From positions 1 through 64,000 of the forward strand of contig CAITIS010000087.1 in assembly GCA_903892515.1 (NCBI GenBank): a stretch of DNA of 64,000 nucleotides. Direction: 5' to 3'. The DNA comes from an uncultured Planctomycetota bacterium. GTDB lineage: Bacteria; Planctomycetota; Phycisphaerae; SM23-33. The position numbers were made by a program, and so were the translations under genes. The notes beneath the pieces are model-generated. The model had not been told where the DNA came from, did no database searches, and saw only the letters and a list, made by a program, of their open reading frames with translations. Shown piece after piece: positions 42,730-52,589 of this stretch (positions are counted from its first letter, which is position 1; the number at the start of each line of letters is the position of its first letter).

Positions 42730-43944
42730 ATGGAAAAGCCTGATATCAATGCCCAGATGCAGTCGCTGCTGCGTGGGGCCGAGAGAGTGTACACGGCCGA
42801 GGAATTGGAGAGCCGTCTCAAGGAATTCCAATCCACCGGCCGGCAGATGCGCGTCAAATTCGGCATGGACCCGACGGCCCCGGACATCCATCTGGGCCAC
42901 TCGGTGGTGCTGCGCAAGCTGCGTCAGTTTCAGGATCTTGGCCACAAGGCCGTGCTGATTATCGGCGATTACACCGCCCGCATCGGCGACCCGACGGGCC
43001 AGAACACCACCAGGCCGATCCTCTCGACCGAGCAGATCCAGGCCAACGCCAAGACGTACTTCGAGCAGGCCGGTAAGATCCTCGACAACACGCCGAAAAA
43101 GCTGGAGGTCTGTTACAACAGCGACTTCCTGGCCAAGCTGACCTTCGCCGACGTGCTTCGGTTGGCCGGCCAGATGACCGTCGCCCGCATGCTGGAGCGC
43201 GACACCTTCGCCCTGCGGTACAAGGACGGCGTGCCGATCGGCCTGCACGAGTTTCTCTACCCGCTGATGCAGGCTTACGACAGCGTGTGCATGCAGGCCG
43301 ATGTGGAATTGGGCGGCTCGGACCAGACCTTCAATTGCCTGTGCGGACGCGACATTCAGCGCAACAGCGACCAGCGGCCTCAGGTGGTCATGGTTATGCC
43401 GATTCTCGTGGGCTTAGACGGCACGCAGAAGATGTCCAAGAGCAAGGGCAACTACGTCGCCATTACCGATGCGCCCAGCGATATGTTCGGCAAGATCATG
43501 TCCATCCCCGATGCGCTGATGAGCAATTACTTTACGCTGCTGACGGACATGAGCGAGTCCAAGATTCGCGACATGGTCGATCCGGCCAAGACGCACCCGC
43601 GGAAAGCCAAGGCCCAACTGGGACGGATGATCGTGACCCAGTACTACGACGCCCAGGCTGGCCAGGCGGCGTCGGATGAGTTCGACCGCGTTTTCGCGGC
43701 CAAGGAGAATCCCACCGACATGCCCGAGGTGCCGGTTTCCTGCGACAAGATGGGCATTCGGGAATTGCTCACGTCCAGCGGCTTTGCGGCATCGGGCGGC
43801 GAGGCCCGCCGGCTCATCGAGCAGAACGCCGTGACGATCGACGGCGAAAAGGTCAACAAGATCGACGCCGTGGTGGAGTTGCGTTCTGGCCAGGTGCTGC
43901 GCGTCGGCAAGCGCCGGTTCGGCAAGATCGTGGTCAAAGGATAG
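42730..43944 (+). CDS. tyrS: Tyrosyl-tRNA synthetase
   Basis: Attaches tyrosine to tRNA-Tyr. The protein is 404 residues, a class I synthetase. DPTAPDIHLGHS (47-58) holds the HIGH-type motif, LGGSDQTFN recognises tyrosine and tRNA, and KMSKSKGNY is the KMSKS loop. An S4 RNA-binding domain ends the protein (SGGEARRLIEQNAVTIDGEK). It is monocistronic, with a repeat just after it. The ATG at 42730 matches the usual N-terminus. Confidence 0.97.
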   Translation: MEKPDINAQMQSLLRGAERVYTAEELESRLKEFQSTGRQMRVKFGMDPTAPDIHLGHSVVLRKLRQFQDLGHKAVLIIGDYTARIGDPTGQNTTRPILSTEQIQANAKTYFEQAGKILDNTPKKLEVCYNSDFLAKLTFADVLRLAGQMTVARMLERDTFALRYKDGVPIGLHEFLYPLMQAYDSVCMQADVELGGSDQTFNCLCGRDIQRNSDQRPQVVMVMPILVGLDGTQKMSKSKGNYVAITDAPSDMFGKIMSIPDALMSNYFTLLTDMSESKIRDMVDPAKTHPRKAKAQLGRMIVTQYYDAQAGQAASDEFDRVFAAKENPTDMPEVPVSCDKMGIRELLTSSGFAASGGEARRLIEQNAVTIDGEKVNKIDAVVELRSGQVLRVGKRRFGKIVVKG

Positions 43945-43969
43945 CGGCCGTTGTAGAAGCCGGCTTTGG

Positions 43970-44038
43970 TGTCGCGGGCGTCTCGCCCGCGCTGATCGAG
44001 AGCAGGACCAGTCTTACGCGGGCGAGACGCCCGCGACA
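43970..44038. repeat. Perfect 22-base inverted repeat with a palindromic core in each arm
   Basis: tgtcgcgggcgtctcgcccg plus cg (43970-43991) is the exact reverse complement of cgcgggcgagacgcccgcga plus ca (44017-44038). Each arm also contains gcgggcg-tct-cgcccgc. A near copy of one arm is at 162-183. It lies between tyrS and the next gene. Confidence 0.65.
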
Positions 44039-44049
44039 CATGACCGCAA

Positions 44050-44643
44050 ATGCAGCTACCGCGACTGACACATCCTGAACGATACGTGGGCCTGTTCGTC
44101 ATCGATTTTGGCGACAGGGCGGCCATCGGCTACACCGGCGAGGAAGTCGCAGGGCTGCTGGACTCGCCCCAGTACCGCGACGCCAAGGCCTACCGAATTG
44201 CACGGGCCGGTGCGGATGGCCGGTTGGAACTGGTCGGCGTGCCCAGCGGTGCACTCCGGCAGCAGACGGGGCTGTTCTTTCACGCCCGCTCGCTCGAACG
44301 GGCGAAGGCGGATTACCAAATTCTGCACCAGGCCGCTCAGCGACACGTCCTGCCGTGCCCGGCCAAAATCGCCCTTTGGCGGCTGGGGCAAGAGGCTGAG
44401 ACTGCCTTCGTGGTTGCGCTGGTCTACGCCTCTGAGTTCGATGCTCAGGTTTCACGCTGGATGCTGGATCACGAGATCAGTATTGGCGAACAGGCCGACG
44501 GCGGTCCCGGCCGGCTGAAGACGCTACAGCACCAGGCCGAGACACTGGAATCGGATGAACTGAGCGGCTCGGCGGGCGTGGTGTCGCGTTCGCCAGAGCA
44601 AGTCCTGGCCGCGGTGGATGACCCCGTTCAGCGGATTTTGTAG
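44050..44643 (+). CDS. Hypothetical protein
   Basis: The protein is 197 residues with no recognised domain. It begins MQLPRLTHPERYVGLFVIDF and reads like a compact alpha/beta protein: a hydrophobic strand (ETAFVVALVYASEFDAQV) in the C-terminal half and no signal or membrane helix. The base composition is like its neighbours. The codon pattern and steady coding through the frame support a real gene, though the ribosome site is poor. No operon. Confidence 0.5.
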   Translation: MQLPRLTHPERYVGLFVIDFGDRAAIGYTGEEVAGLLDSPQYRDAKAYRIARAGADGRLELVGVPSGALRQQTGLFFHARSLERAKADYQILHQAAQRHVLPCPAKIALWRLGQEAETAFVVALVYASEFDAQVSRWMLDHEISIGEQADGGPGRLKTLQHQAETLESDELSGSAGVVSRSPEQVLAAVDDPVQRIL

Positions 44644-44661
44644 GCGCTGCCTGTGCGTAGG

Positions 44662-44774
44662 GCGTGCAACTCGTTGCACGCGTAACGGCGGGACTCGCGT
44701 CGCCAACGACTGGCTCGGTCGGCCGCTCTACAGTCTTGTAGGGTGGGCCGAGGAGCGAAGCGACGAGTCCCACC
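44662..44774. repeat. Intergenic hairpins before the convergent methyltransferase
   Basis: gcgtgcaact and cgttgcacgc form a 20-base palindrome at 44662-44681. Then at 44740-44774 ggtggg...cccacc bounds a short tract (gaggagcgaagcgacgag) that folds on itself. Both look like repeat elements. Confidence 0.5.
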
Positions 44775-44781
44775 AATTCCG

Positions 44782-45591
44782 CTACTTGATGCCCACCTGC
44801 ACGCGGTAGCAGAACAGCCATGGCCGGGGCGTTTCCCCCAGCGACTCCTGGGCCTGCTGAGCCAGGCGCCCCAGCAGTTCCCGCACCTGCGGCACGCCGG
44901 CTTTCAGCAGCGTCTGCACGCCGCCGAAGCTCATGGCCAGTCCCACCAGTCGCTGGGCGTTGCCCTGCTCGATGCTGTGCAAAAGGATCTCGCGCGTATA
45001 GCCAAACAGGCCGCTGTTGCGAATGCGTTGCAGGTGCTCAGCCTTGGCCCAGCGTTGCACCTGGGCGTCGCCGTGGGCCTTTTCGAGCTTTCGCGTCTCG
45101 GCTGTGAAGTCGTCATAGGCCCGCTCCGCCGCGGCGTTCATCACCGGCGGCCAATCGCAATCGACCGCGGCAAAGACCCCGCCAGCACGCAGGATGCGAG
45201 CGACCTCGCGAAAGGTCGGCTCGGGCGGCATCCAGTGCAGGGCCTGCGAGATCGTCACGATATCGGCCGACGCGTCCCCCAAGTGCGTCTCAGAGGACGC
45301 GCCACTCTGGTAGCGGATTCCTTGACAGCCGGGCAGTTTTGCGGTTGCGGCCTCGGCTCGGCGGCGCATGTCATCGCTGGGCTCGACGCCGATGACCGAC
45401 TCGGCCAGGCCCGCCCAGATGCGGCTGGACAGGCCCGTGCCACAGCCAATGTCCACCACGCGCGGCCGCTCGCTCTGGGCCAATTGACGCAGCACGTCCA
45501 CCAAGGCCCGCGGCGGGGCGGGCCGATACGCGTCATAGTCTTCTGCAAAGCCCATGAATCGTTCGACATTTGCGGGAACGGCCGGGCCCAT
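44782..45591 (-). CDS. Class I SAM-dependent methyltransferase (Methyltransf_11-like)
   Basis: The protein is 269 residues. FAEDYDAYRPAPPRALVDVL is the usual lead-in, VVDIGCGTGLSSRIWAGLAE is motif I that binds SAM, GVEPSDDMRRRA is motif II, and DIVTISQALHWMPPEPTFREVARILR is the post-motif region (begins near residue 112). The type resembles the UbiE/COQ5-like or UPF yeast-TMT1-like group that often methylates small molecules. Substrate unknown. ATG 45591 is preferred over an in-frame GTG at 45597 because GAGG lies before it. Confidence 0.85.
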   Translation of the reverse strand: MGPAVPANVERFMGFAEDYDAYRPAPPRALVDVLRQLAQSERPRVVDIGCGTGLSSRIWAGLAESVIGVEPSDDMRRRAEAATAKLPGCQGIRYQSGASSETHLGDASADIVTISQALHWMPPEPTFREVARILRAGGVFAAVDCDWPPVMNAAAERAYDDFTAETRKLEKAHGDAQVQRWAKAEHLQRIRNSGLFGYTREILLHSIEQGNAQRLVGLAMSFGGVQTLLKAGVPQVRELLGRLAQQAQESLGETPRPWLFCYRVQVGIK

Positions 45592-45610
45592 ATTCACCTC
45601 GTGATTGTGG

Positions 45611-45643
45611 AAAAACTCGCGGCGACCCGTGAGAGTCGCCGCG
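45611..45643 (-). terminator. Rho-independent terminator (minus strand)
   Basis: On the minus strand cgcggcgac and gtcgccgcg form a nine-base-pair stem (45618-45643) followed by gagttttt, so it ends the thioredoxin-like transcript. It lies just before the methyltransferase start. Confidence 0.7.
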
Positions 45644-45692
45644 TCACTTACTTACTTCGTAGCGGCCGCCATGACCGCGAGAGCTATCGCCC

Positions 45693-46151
45693 TCAGCCAC
45701 CGCCCACTTTCAGGACGTTCTTGGCGGGCTCGGGCGGCTGGACTGCCACGTCGTAGCCGAGTTCTTTCCACTTCTTGATGATATCGGCGTTGGCCCAGGC
45801 TGTCACGTGGCGGTAGAGTTCTTTGCCCGATGGGTCGAGGAACACCTGCACCGGCACGGTCTCCAGCGGATACTTCTTGTCCATCTCGGGGTTCTTGTCG
45901 AGATCGACAATCTCGATGTTCAGCCGCCCGGCCGTCTGTTTGCGGAGGTCTTCCAGCGACAGCTTCATCTGCCGGCAAAACGTGCACGTGGTCGTGCCCA
46001 GTTCCAGCAGCTTCGGCGCGCCCGGCAGCGAGGCCGGCGTCGAAGAGGGCGTTGACGAGGGCTGCGATGCGGGCTTGCTTTGCGCCCACACCATCCAACT
46101 GACGCTGATCGCCAGGAGCGGCACGATCAGCATCTTGAGTTTGCGTTCCAT
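45693..46151 (-). CDS. Thioredoxin-fold protein, probably exported
   Basis: The protein is 152 residues. An N-terminal hydrophobic segment (KMLIVPLLAISVSWMVWAQ) is a likely signal peptide, followed by a Ser/Pro-rich linker and a thioredoxin fold. CTFC in TTTCTFCRQMKLSLE is the redox-active CxxC, and the cis-proline is in LETVPVQVFLD. It likely acts in periplasmic disulfide reduction or exchange. ATG 46151 has AAAGGAG six bases upstream. A terminator follows, and the glycosidase-like gene upstream is separate by a small gap. Confidence 0.8.
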   Translation of the reverse strand: MERKLKMLIVPLLAISVSWMVWAQSKPASQPSSTPSSTPASLPGAPKLLELGTTTCTFCRQMKLSLEDLRKQTAGRLNIEIVDLDKNPEMDKKYPLETVPVQVFLDPSGKELYRHVTAWANADIIKKWKELGYDVAVQPPEPAKNVLKVGGG

Positions 46152-46223
46152 GGTTGCTCCTTTAGAACCCATCTCGTCGCGCGGGCAACGGGATCAACAT
46201 TCTAATTATACCCGGAAGAACCC

Positions 46224-47969
46224 TTACTTCTTGTCGGCCTGATCATTCTTCCACTTCAGCACAGCCTGGGCGTACTTCTCGACGACGTTGCTGAAGTCGC
46301 CGTTCCACGTCACGTAGATCGCCCCGGTGATGCCCTTGAGCCCATCGGCCTTGTTGAGGATCTGCACCACGCCTGAGGGGCTGTTGGTGGAGATGATCTG
46401 CGGATGCCCCTGTTCACTGAAGAACTTCACCGAATCGGCCTTGCCGGCGTTCCAGTTGATCAGGCCGACTTCCTTGGGCAGGCCTTCCCAGGACTTGTCC
46501 CACGGGTTGATGCCCTTGCAGACGGCGAAGGCCTCGCCCTTGAAGCCGGCGTTGTGGAAGGGGTCAAACAGGTCCGACCAGACATAGATGCCCTTGGCGT
46601 CGGGGCTGTGCTTTTTGATGATGGCGGCGCAGCGGGTGATGTTGTCGCCCAGGATCTGGCCGCAGGTCTTGCCGGTGTCCTGGCAGCTCTTGTCCCAGCC
46701 CTGCATGCGGATTTCATCGTGCTCCAGGAACCAGTAGTCGGGCTGAAGGTGTTTCTGGACGTTCTCCACGCACGTCTCGATGAGCTGGTAGGTCTTCGGC
46801 TCGGACATGCAGATGGGCACCTGGTCGTTGTAGCACATGACGGAGGTCTGGTAGTAGCTCAGCAGGACCTTGTCACCTTCCTTGAGCTGGCTACCGGCCG
46901 GGATGGCCGGGGTCGGGCCCACGTGCCACTGGTAGCCGCCCTTGCTGGGGCTCATGCCCAGGCCGGGGTCCTTCATTTCAGGCAGGTCTTTGCTTTCTTG
47001 CAGCACGGTCTTGCCGTCGGCGGTGGTGGCCTTGAAGGGCGCGCCGTCGCGCCGGACCATGTCCGACAGCCCGGCCGGTTCGAGTTTCACGTCGGCCCAC
47101 CAGATTTTGCCCGCTCCGCCGGACCACGACCCGACGTAGATGGCCACGTCCGTAAACTCGGCCGTGTTGAAGGTCTTGTGGTACACCTTCCAATCCTGGG
47201 TCTTCTCGATGTCCGTGAATTCGGGCAGGTGCAGGATACGGCCCTCGTGCTCCGCCATCGAGCCCAAGGCCATCAGCCGGTTATCCTTGCCGGTGTAATT
47301 GTCGGTCTTCACGGCCACCGACATATGGTAGTTCTGGTAGGGCTTGACCTTGATGTGCTGCCAGGCGCGGGCATGCTCGTACTGGTCGTTCTTCTTGATG
47401 TCTTCCATTCGCAACGAGCACTTACCGTTGTACTTGACGTCGTTGTCGATGAAGCAGGCCTTGCCCGGCTCATCTACGCCCCAGGCGGCGGGTGCGTTGT
47501 CCTTATTGTCCTCGAACGTGCCGTTGATTAGTCGAGTTGCGTCGTCGCTGACGAGTTTGCCGTCCTTGACGATATAGGGGGCATCGACCACAGGCTGGGC
47601 CTCGGCCAGGTTGGGATCATCCCACATCAGCGCGTTGGCGTAGCCCAGCGGCAGCACGGCCGCCACGAGGTCCATGCCGTTGTCGGTGCAGGCCTGGCGG
47701 AACTTGTGCAGATTGTCGATGAACTGCGGGCTGGCGTCGCTCCAGTGCATGAGTCGGCCATCAAGGTAGGCGATGCCTGTATAGCCGGCCTGCTTGCAAC
47801 GTTTGACCATGTCGATGGCCTTGGCCAGGCTGGCTGGATCGCCCAGGTTGGTGGAGTAGTAGATCCAGAGGTTGAACTTCCCGTCGGTCGATGGAGCGGC
47901 ATGTGCCATGGGCGTCTGAACCAGCGACAACATCAAACAGCACGCGAGCAGCGATGCCAGGAGTTTCAT
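46224..47969 (-). CDS. Secreted glycosidase-like protein with a beta-sandwich insert
   Basis: The protein is 581 residues. A signal peptide (KLLASLLACCLMLSLVQTPM) is cut near AHA. The start of a TIM-barrel (FNLWIYYSTNLGDPASLAKA, then GYTGIAYLDGRLMHW) is followed by a carbohydrate-binding-like beta-sandwich (about residues 145-310) and the rest of the barrel (LQPDYWFLEHDEIRMQGWDK), where EHDE may supply catalytic acids. It resembles GH20-like or other unclassified planctomycete glycosidases, without a firm family. The AAAGG site is adequate. Confidence 0.55.
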   Translation of the reverse strand: MKLLASLLACCLMLSLVQTPMAHAAPSTDGKFNLWIYYSTNLGDPASLAKAIDMVKRCKQAGYTGIAYLDGRLMHWSDASPQFIDNLHKFRQACTDNGMDLVAAVLPLGYANALMWDDPNLAEAQPVVDAPYIVKDGKLVSDDATRLINGTFEDNKDNAPAAWGVDEPGKACFIDNDVKYNGKCSLRMEDIKKNDQYEHARAWQHIKVKPYQNYHMSVAVKTDNYTGKDNRLMALGSMAEHEGRILHLPEFTDIEKTQDWKVYHKTFNTAEFTDVAIYVGSWSGGAGKIWWADVKLEPAGLSDMVRRDGAPFKATTADGKTVLQESKDLPEMKDPGLGMSPSKGGYQWHVGPTPAIPAGSQLKEGDKVLLSYYQTSVMCYNDQVPICMSEPKTYQLIETCVENVQKHLQPDYWFLEHDEIRMQGWDKSCQDTGKTCGQILGDNITRCAAIIKKHSPDAKGIYVWSDLFDPFHNAGFKGEAFAVCKGINPWDKSWEGLPKEVGLINWNAGKADSVKFFSEQGHPQIISTNSPSGVVQILNKADGLKGITGAIYVTWNGDFSNVVEKYAQAVLKWKNDQADKK

Positions 47970-48190
47970 TTCATTGCCTTTCTGAGAGGAAGAACGGAAC
48001 AGGCGAACTGAATAGGGCTGATTTTCACATCACACGTCCTGATTCGCAGGCTCACGCGGCGGATGGAGCCTGCGTGCGATAATTGTCGCTCTTGTCAGCC
48101 ATGCTGCAAGCATATTTGCGACTCGTTCGCCGCATTGTGCCTGCGTATCCGCTTTCTCCAAGCGGAGATCGAAATTAAGGGGGGCTGCGA
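47970..48190. other. 221-base divergent region before the histidine kinase
   Basis: No gene. A nine-base-pair hairpin (cgcaggctc, gagcctgcg; about 48043-48073) and a smaller one (ccgctt, aagcgg; about 48148-48165) lie in the kinase leader. Neither resembles a known riboswitch to me. Confidence 0.4.
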
Positions 48191-51100
48191 ATGTGCCGAT
48201 GTGGTCTTCCAGCGTCATCCCGTTTCTCGGTGCAGGCATGGAGCAGGTACGTGGCAGATCGAACAAGCATTTCGGGCATCGCCGGACCTCGCTCCGCGTT
48301 CGTCAAGCGGATGCTGGCGATAGCCTTGGTGGCGGATTTGCTCTTCATTGGCCCAGCGGCCCTCAAACTGCGGGGAAGCCGTGTGCAATATGAGGAACGC
48401 GCCGACGTTACGACGCAGAACCTCTCGCTGACATTGGCCGGACACCTCACCGATATCGTCGAAAAGATCGACATGACCGTGCGTGCGATGGCCGATGAAG
48501 TGCAAGGGCAAATTGCCCGGGGCGGGATCGACGAAGCGGCTATGAATGCCCTGATTGTCCGACACCATTCCTACCTCCCGGTTCTCGACGGCTTGCGCGT
48601 AGTGAACGCTCAGGGGGAAAACGCCTACGGCATCGGTGTAACTCCCGGAGTGCGGACAAGCGTGGCCGATCGGGCCTACTTCCTACGCTTACGCAGCGAT
48701 TCGAAGGCGGGGCTGGTTATCTCCGAGCCGGTGGTGGGACGCGTCAGCAAGAAATGGTCGATCATCTTCGCCCGCCGGGTCAATCGGCCGGATGGTTCGT
48801 TCGCCGGGCTGGTCTACGGCACGATTGCGCTGGATGACTTTGTGAAAATGTTCTCATCCATCGATGTCGGCAAGCGGGGGACAATCGCGTTGCGCAGCGA
48901 GAAGCTGGCTCTTATCGCGCGGTATCCCGAGCCAGAGGGAGTCAGCAGTGCAGTTGGAAGTCTGGATGCCTCGGTCGACTTGCAGCGTCGCGTTCATGCG
49001 CAAAGCGGAGCCGGGAGCTATCACACCGCCGGGAACTTTGATCACATCGAGCGGTCTTACTCGTACCGGAAAGTCTCCGACTATCCATTCTACATAATCG
49101 TCGGGCTGGCTTACGAGGATTACATCGCTGCATGGCGGAGCGAGGCCGCCGGGGTCGCGGCCTTGGTGGTGATGTTCGTTCTGTGCACGTTCATCGCGTC
49201 TTGGCTGGCTTACCGCGGGTGGATACGCCGAGCCATCGCCGCCCGTTCCCTGGCACGGCAGGACGCGGAGCTTCTGGAGACCAACCGCCAACTCGAACGA
49301 GCCACCGCCCGCGCCAACGAGATGGCGGTGCAATCCGAGAAGGCCAGTGCCGCCAAGAGCGAGTTTCTGGCCAATATGTCGCACGAAATTCGCACGCCCA
49401 TGAACGGCGTGATGGGCATGGTCGAGCTGCTGTTACGGACCGAACTGAACCCCCAGCAGCGTCGCCAGGCCGAGACCGCCTATCACTCGGCCGAGGCGCT
49501 GCTGCTGATACTCAACGACATCCTGGACTTCTCCAAGATCGAGGCCGGCATGCTGGAACTGGAATCGCGGCCGTTCGATCTGTCGGTGCAGGTGGAGGAC
49601 ACGGTACATCTGCTGGCCGCTCGCGCGCGGGAAGAGGGGCTGGAACTGGTGATGCGTTATCCGCCCGGCCATCCGCGGCACTTCCTGGGCGATCCGATGC
49701 GCCTCAGGCAGGTGCTGATGAATCTGCTAGGCAATGCCATCAAGTTCACGCGCCACGGCCACGTGCTCGTCAGCGTCGATGTCACGCCGGTACCGGCCGA
49801 GCAAGGTCCGGGCGGACTCGAAACGGCTTGCATCGAACTGTCGGTGCGTGACACGGGCATTGGGATTCCGGCGGATAAGCTGGAGTACATCTTCGACAAG
49901 TTCACTCAAGCCAACACGTCCACGACGCGTAAGTTCGGCGGCACGGGGCTTGGCCTGGCCATCTGCCGGCGCCTGGTGGAGTTGATGGGCGGCAAGATCT
50001 GGGCGGAGAACGCCCCCGACGGCGAGGGCAGCATCTTCCACGTTCGCGTCAACCTGCCGCCGGCCGAGCCGCTCCAAGCGGTTCGCCCCGCGCATCCTGA
50101 CGAACTGGTCGGGCGGCATGTCCTGGTGGTCGATGACCACCCGGTCAACCGAGAGGTGCTGCGGGATATCCTGCGTGACTGGGGCATGCGGCCAGGGCTG
50201 GCTGCCGACGGGTCGTCGGCTCTGCGGGCGTTGGAGCAGGCGCGCGGCGACGACGATCCGTTCACGCTGGCCGTTGTCGATGCCATCCTGCCCGGCATGG
50301 ACGGCGTGACCTTGTGCCGCCACATCCTGAGAGATGCGCCTGCGTCGCTGCGCACGATCGTGATGCTCTCATCGGCCGACGATGGTCGGCAGGCGACCCA
50401 GTGCCGCGATGCCGGCGTGGAGTTCTACCTCGTCAAGCCGGTTCGACAGGGCGAGTTGATGGAAACGCTGCTGCACGCGATCGGCAAGACCGAGGGACGG
50501 CAAGAACGCAAACGACAGGAGCAGGAGCAAGCGATCTCCGTGCCGCACGCTCACGTACTACTGGCCGAAGACAACGCCGTCAACCAGGAAGTGGCGATGG
50601 CGCTGCTCAAGGCGATGGGTTGCTCGGCCGTGCTGGCGCAGAATGGCCTGGAGGCGCTCGAAGCTGCCCGGCGCGAGCCCTTCGACCTGATTTTCATGGA
50701 CGTGCAGATGCCGGAAATGGGCGGCTTGGAGGCTACGGAGAAGCTTCGCCAGTGGGAGCAGGCCCAAGGTCGTCGCACGCCCATTGTGGCCATGACAGCG
50801 TACGCGATGAAGGGCGACGCCGAGCGGTGCCTGCATGCGGGCATGGACGACGTCGTCACCAAGCCCGTCAGCGCCCGCAGCATCGCCGATGCGATTCGCC
50901 GGTGGGCGGGCCCTGCTTCCGGCAGCCCGCCTCATGGCTGCTCCGTACAATGTGCGACGATGCCGGCACGCACTGAGGCCAACGCCGCCGCATCGAACAC
51001 GGCGCCGCCAGTGGCCCGGGCGTTGTTGCAGGCCGAGCCGGCGGGCGTTGCGCAGCCTGATGTGCCGGCGTGCGAGCCGCTCAACCTGGATGATCTTCTG

Positions 51101-51448
51101 CAGCGCTGCCTGAGCAACCCGGGAATCGTCGATTCGGTGCTGGTGGCCTTCCAGAGGAGTACCGAAAAGCTCATGGCCGACCTGGTCCAGACAATCGAGA
51201 GCGGGGACATGGTCACGGCTTGCCGGCACGCTCACACGCTCAAAGGCGCCGCTGCGAATATCTCGGCCGAGACGCTCCGTGCTGCGGCCTTGAAGGTCGA
51301 GCAGGAACTGAATGATGGCACTGGGGATGCCGCCAAAGCCAGCTTGCCCGCGCTGCAACTGGCGCTAGAAGTGTGCCTCGGGTTCATCCCCGAGGCGCGC
51401 AGTCGCCTTGTAGTTCGCTCCATACCCCGTTCGGAGGTGTCCCCATGA
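48191..51448 (+). CDS. Hybrid sensor histidine kinase with double-Cache-like sensor, two receivers and Hpt
   Basis: The protein is 1085 residues. Two membrane helices (about residues 41-58 and 320-341) bracket an extracytoplasmic double-Cache-like sensor domain ([17 protein letters not shown] at its start). A HisKA domain has H398 in [12 protein letters not shown], and an ATPase domain includes [18 protein letters not shown]. Two receiver domains follow, with D697 ([11 protein letters not shown]) and D837 ([13 protein letters not shown]), then a Hpt domain with H1015 ([11 protein letters not shown]). A complete phosphorelay in one protein. It overlaps the downstream REC-HD-GYP gene by four bases (ATGA), so it probably controls c-di-GMP turnover. 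AGGGGGG precedes the ATG at 48191. Confidence 0.92.
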   Translation: MCRCGLPASSRFSVQAWSRYVADRTSISGIAGPRSAFVKRMLAIALVADLLFIGPAALKLRGSRVQYEERADVTTQNLSLTLAGHLTDIVEKIDMTVRAMADEVQGQIARGGIDEAAMNALIVRHHSYLPVLDGLRVVNAQGENAYGIGVTPGVRTSVADRAYFLRLRSDSKAGLVISEPVVGRVSKKWSIIFARRVNRPDGSFAGLVYGTIALDDFVKMFSSIDVGKRGTIALRSEKLALIARYPEPEGVSSAVGSLDASVDLQRRVHAQSGAGSYHTAGNFDHIERSYSYRKVSDYPFYIIVGLAYEDYIAAWRSEAAGVAALVVMFVLCTFIASWLAYRGWIRRAIAARSLARQDAELLETNRQLERATARANEMAVQSEKASAAKSEFLANMSHEIRTPMNGVMGMVELLLRTELNPQQRRQAETAYHSAEALLLILNDILDFSKIEAGMLELESRPFDLSVQVEDTVHLLAARAREEGLELVMRYPPGHPRHFLGDPMRLRQVLMNLLGNAIKFTRHGHVLVSVDVTPVPAEQGPGGLETACIELSVRDTGIGIPADKLEYIFDKFTQANTSTTRKFGGTGLGLAICRRLVELMGGKIWAENAPDGEGSIFHVRVNLPPAEPLQAVRPAHPDELVGRHVLVVDDHPVNREVLRDILRDWGMRPGLAADGSSALRALEQARGDDDPFTLAVVDAILPGMDGVTLCRHILRDAPASLRTIVMLSSADDGRQATQCRDAGVEFYLVKPVRQGELMETLLHAIGKTEGRQERKRQEQEQAISVPHAHVLLAEDNAVNQEVAMALLKAMGCSAVLAQNGLEALEAARREPFDLIFMDVQMPEMGGLEATEKLRQWEQAQGRRTPIVAMTAYAMKGDAERCLHAGMDDVVTKPVSARSIADAIRRWAGPASGSPPHGCSVQCATMPARTEANAAASNTAPPVARALLQAEPAGVAQPDVPACEPLNLDDLLQRCLSNPGIVDSVLVAFQRSTEKLMADLVQTIESGDMVTACRHAHTLKGAAANISAETLRAAALKVEQELNDGTGDAAKASLPALQLALEVCLGFIPEARSRLVVRSIPRSEVSP

Positions 51449-52473
51449 AGATTCTTATCGCGGAAGACGATCGCGTGTCGGCAGTTCTGTTGTGCGAAGT
51501 TCTGGAACGGATGGGCCATGAGGTCCACACCGCCAGCAACGGCAAGGAAGCACTGACGCTCCTGCGAGAGACGGACTACTCGGTTGTTATTTCCGACTGG
51601 GAGATGCCCGAAATGGATGGGCTCGAGCTTTGCCGCGCCATCCGGGCCGAAGAGTTCGACCATTATGTCTACGTGTTGATGCTGACCGTGCGGCACGGCA
51701 CCCAGCACGTAGTGGAAGGCTTGGCCGCCGGGGCGGACGAGTTCATGTCCAAGCCCCTGATCCCGGAAGAGTTGACCGTCCGGCTGCGGACGGCTGAGCG
51801 TATTCTCACGCTTGAGACCCGCGACCTGGCGATCTTCTCCATGGCGCGACTGGCGGAAAGCCGCGACCCCGAAACCGGCGCCCACCTGGAACGCGTGCGG
51901 CAGTACTCACGCTGCCTGGCCAAGGACCTGAGCCAGCAAAAGGCCCTCGCCGGCCAGATCACGCCGGCCTTCATCAACCTGATCTACCAGACCAGCCCGC
52001 TGCACGACATCGGCAAGGTGAGCATTCCCGACTGTGTCCTGCTTAAGCCCGGCCGGTTGGACAACAGCGAATTTGAGATCATGAAGACGCACGCCCGCGC
52101 CGGCGCCGAAACGCTTGAAAAGGCCATTCGGATGCACCCTGGGGCCGATTTCCTGAGGATGGCGCGCGACATCGCCGGGTATCATCACGAACGATTCGAC
52201 GGCAAGGGCTATCCCTCGGGCCTGGCCGGCGATGACATCCCGCTATCAGCCCGCATCTTCTCGGTCGCCGATGTCTATGACGCCCTGGTGTCCAAACGCG
52301 TGTACAAGGCCGCATTTACCCATCAAGTGGCGCGCAGCATCATCCTGGAAGGTTCGGGAACGCAGTTCGACCCGGACGTCATCGAGAGCTTCCGTCGGTG
52401 CGAGGAGCAGTTCCGGGCCACGGCGTTGGCAATGTCCGACGACGCTCGCCAACTCGAAGAGGCCTTGACGTAG
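51445..52473 (+). CDS. Response regulator with HD-GYP c-di-GMP phosphodiesterase domain
   Basis: The protein is 342 residues. The receiver has D51 ([13 protein letters not shown]) and K103 (MSKP). The output is an HD-GYP domain: [10 protein letters not shown] (187-196, HD at 187-188) and [18 protein letters not shown] (245-262, GYP at 255-257), with the metal ligands of a c-di-GMP phosphodiesterase. The ATG overlaps the TGA of the histidine kinase gene, and GGAGGT precedes it. The pair forms a two-component c-di-GMP lowering unit, fitting a region that ends in exopolysaccharide genes. Confidence 0.93.
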   Translation: MKILIAEDDRVSAVLLCEVLERMGHEVHTASNGKEALTLLRETDYSVVISDWEMPEMDGLELCRAIRAEEFDHYVYVLMLTVRHGTQHVVEGLAAGADEFMSKPLIPEELTVRLRTAERILTLETRDLAIFSMARLAESRDPETGAHLERVRQYSRCLAKDLSQQKALAGQITPAFINLIYQTSPLHDIGKVSIPDCVLLKPGRLDNSEFEIMKTHARAGAETLEKAIRMHPGADFLRMARDIAGYHHERFDGKGYPSGLAGDDIPLSARIFSVADVYDALVSKRVYKAAFTHQVARSIILEGSGTQFDPDVIESFRRCEEQFRATALAMSDDARQLEEALT

Positions 52474-52494
52474 AAACGTTGACAGCGCAAAGAA

Positions 52495-52524
52495 GACGGG
52501 CGAACCAGCCAAGGTTCGCCCGTC
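52495..52524. terminator. Bidirectional terminator
   Basis: gacgggcgaacc (52495-52506) and ggttcgcccgtc (52513-52524) form a perfect 12-base-pair stem with an agccaa loop between two convergent genes. atttc follows on the plus strand and ttctttg on the minus. Confidence 0.75.
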
Positions 52525-52589
52525 ATTTCATAACAGCTGCGGGGCCGGGCATCCTGCACCCGGCAACGCATATTCAAAGACTGCTTTGC

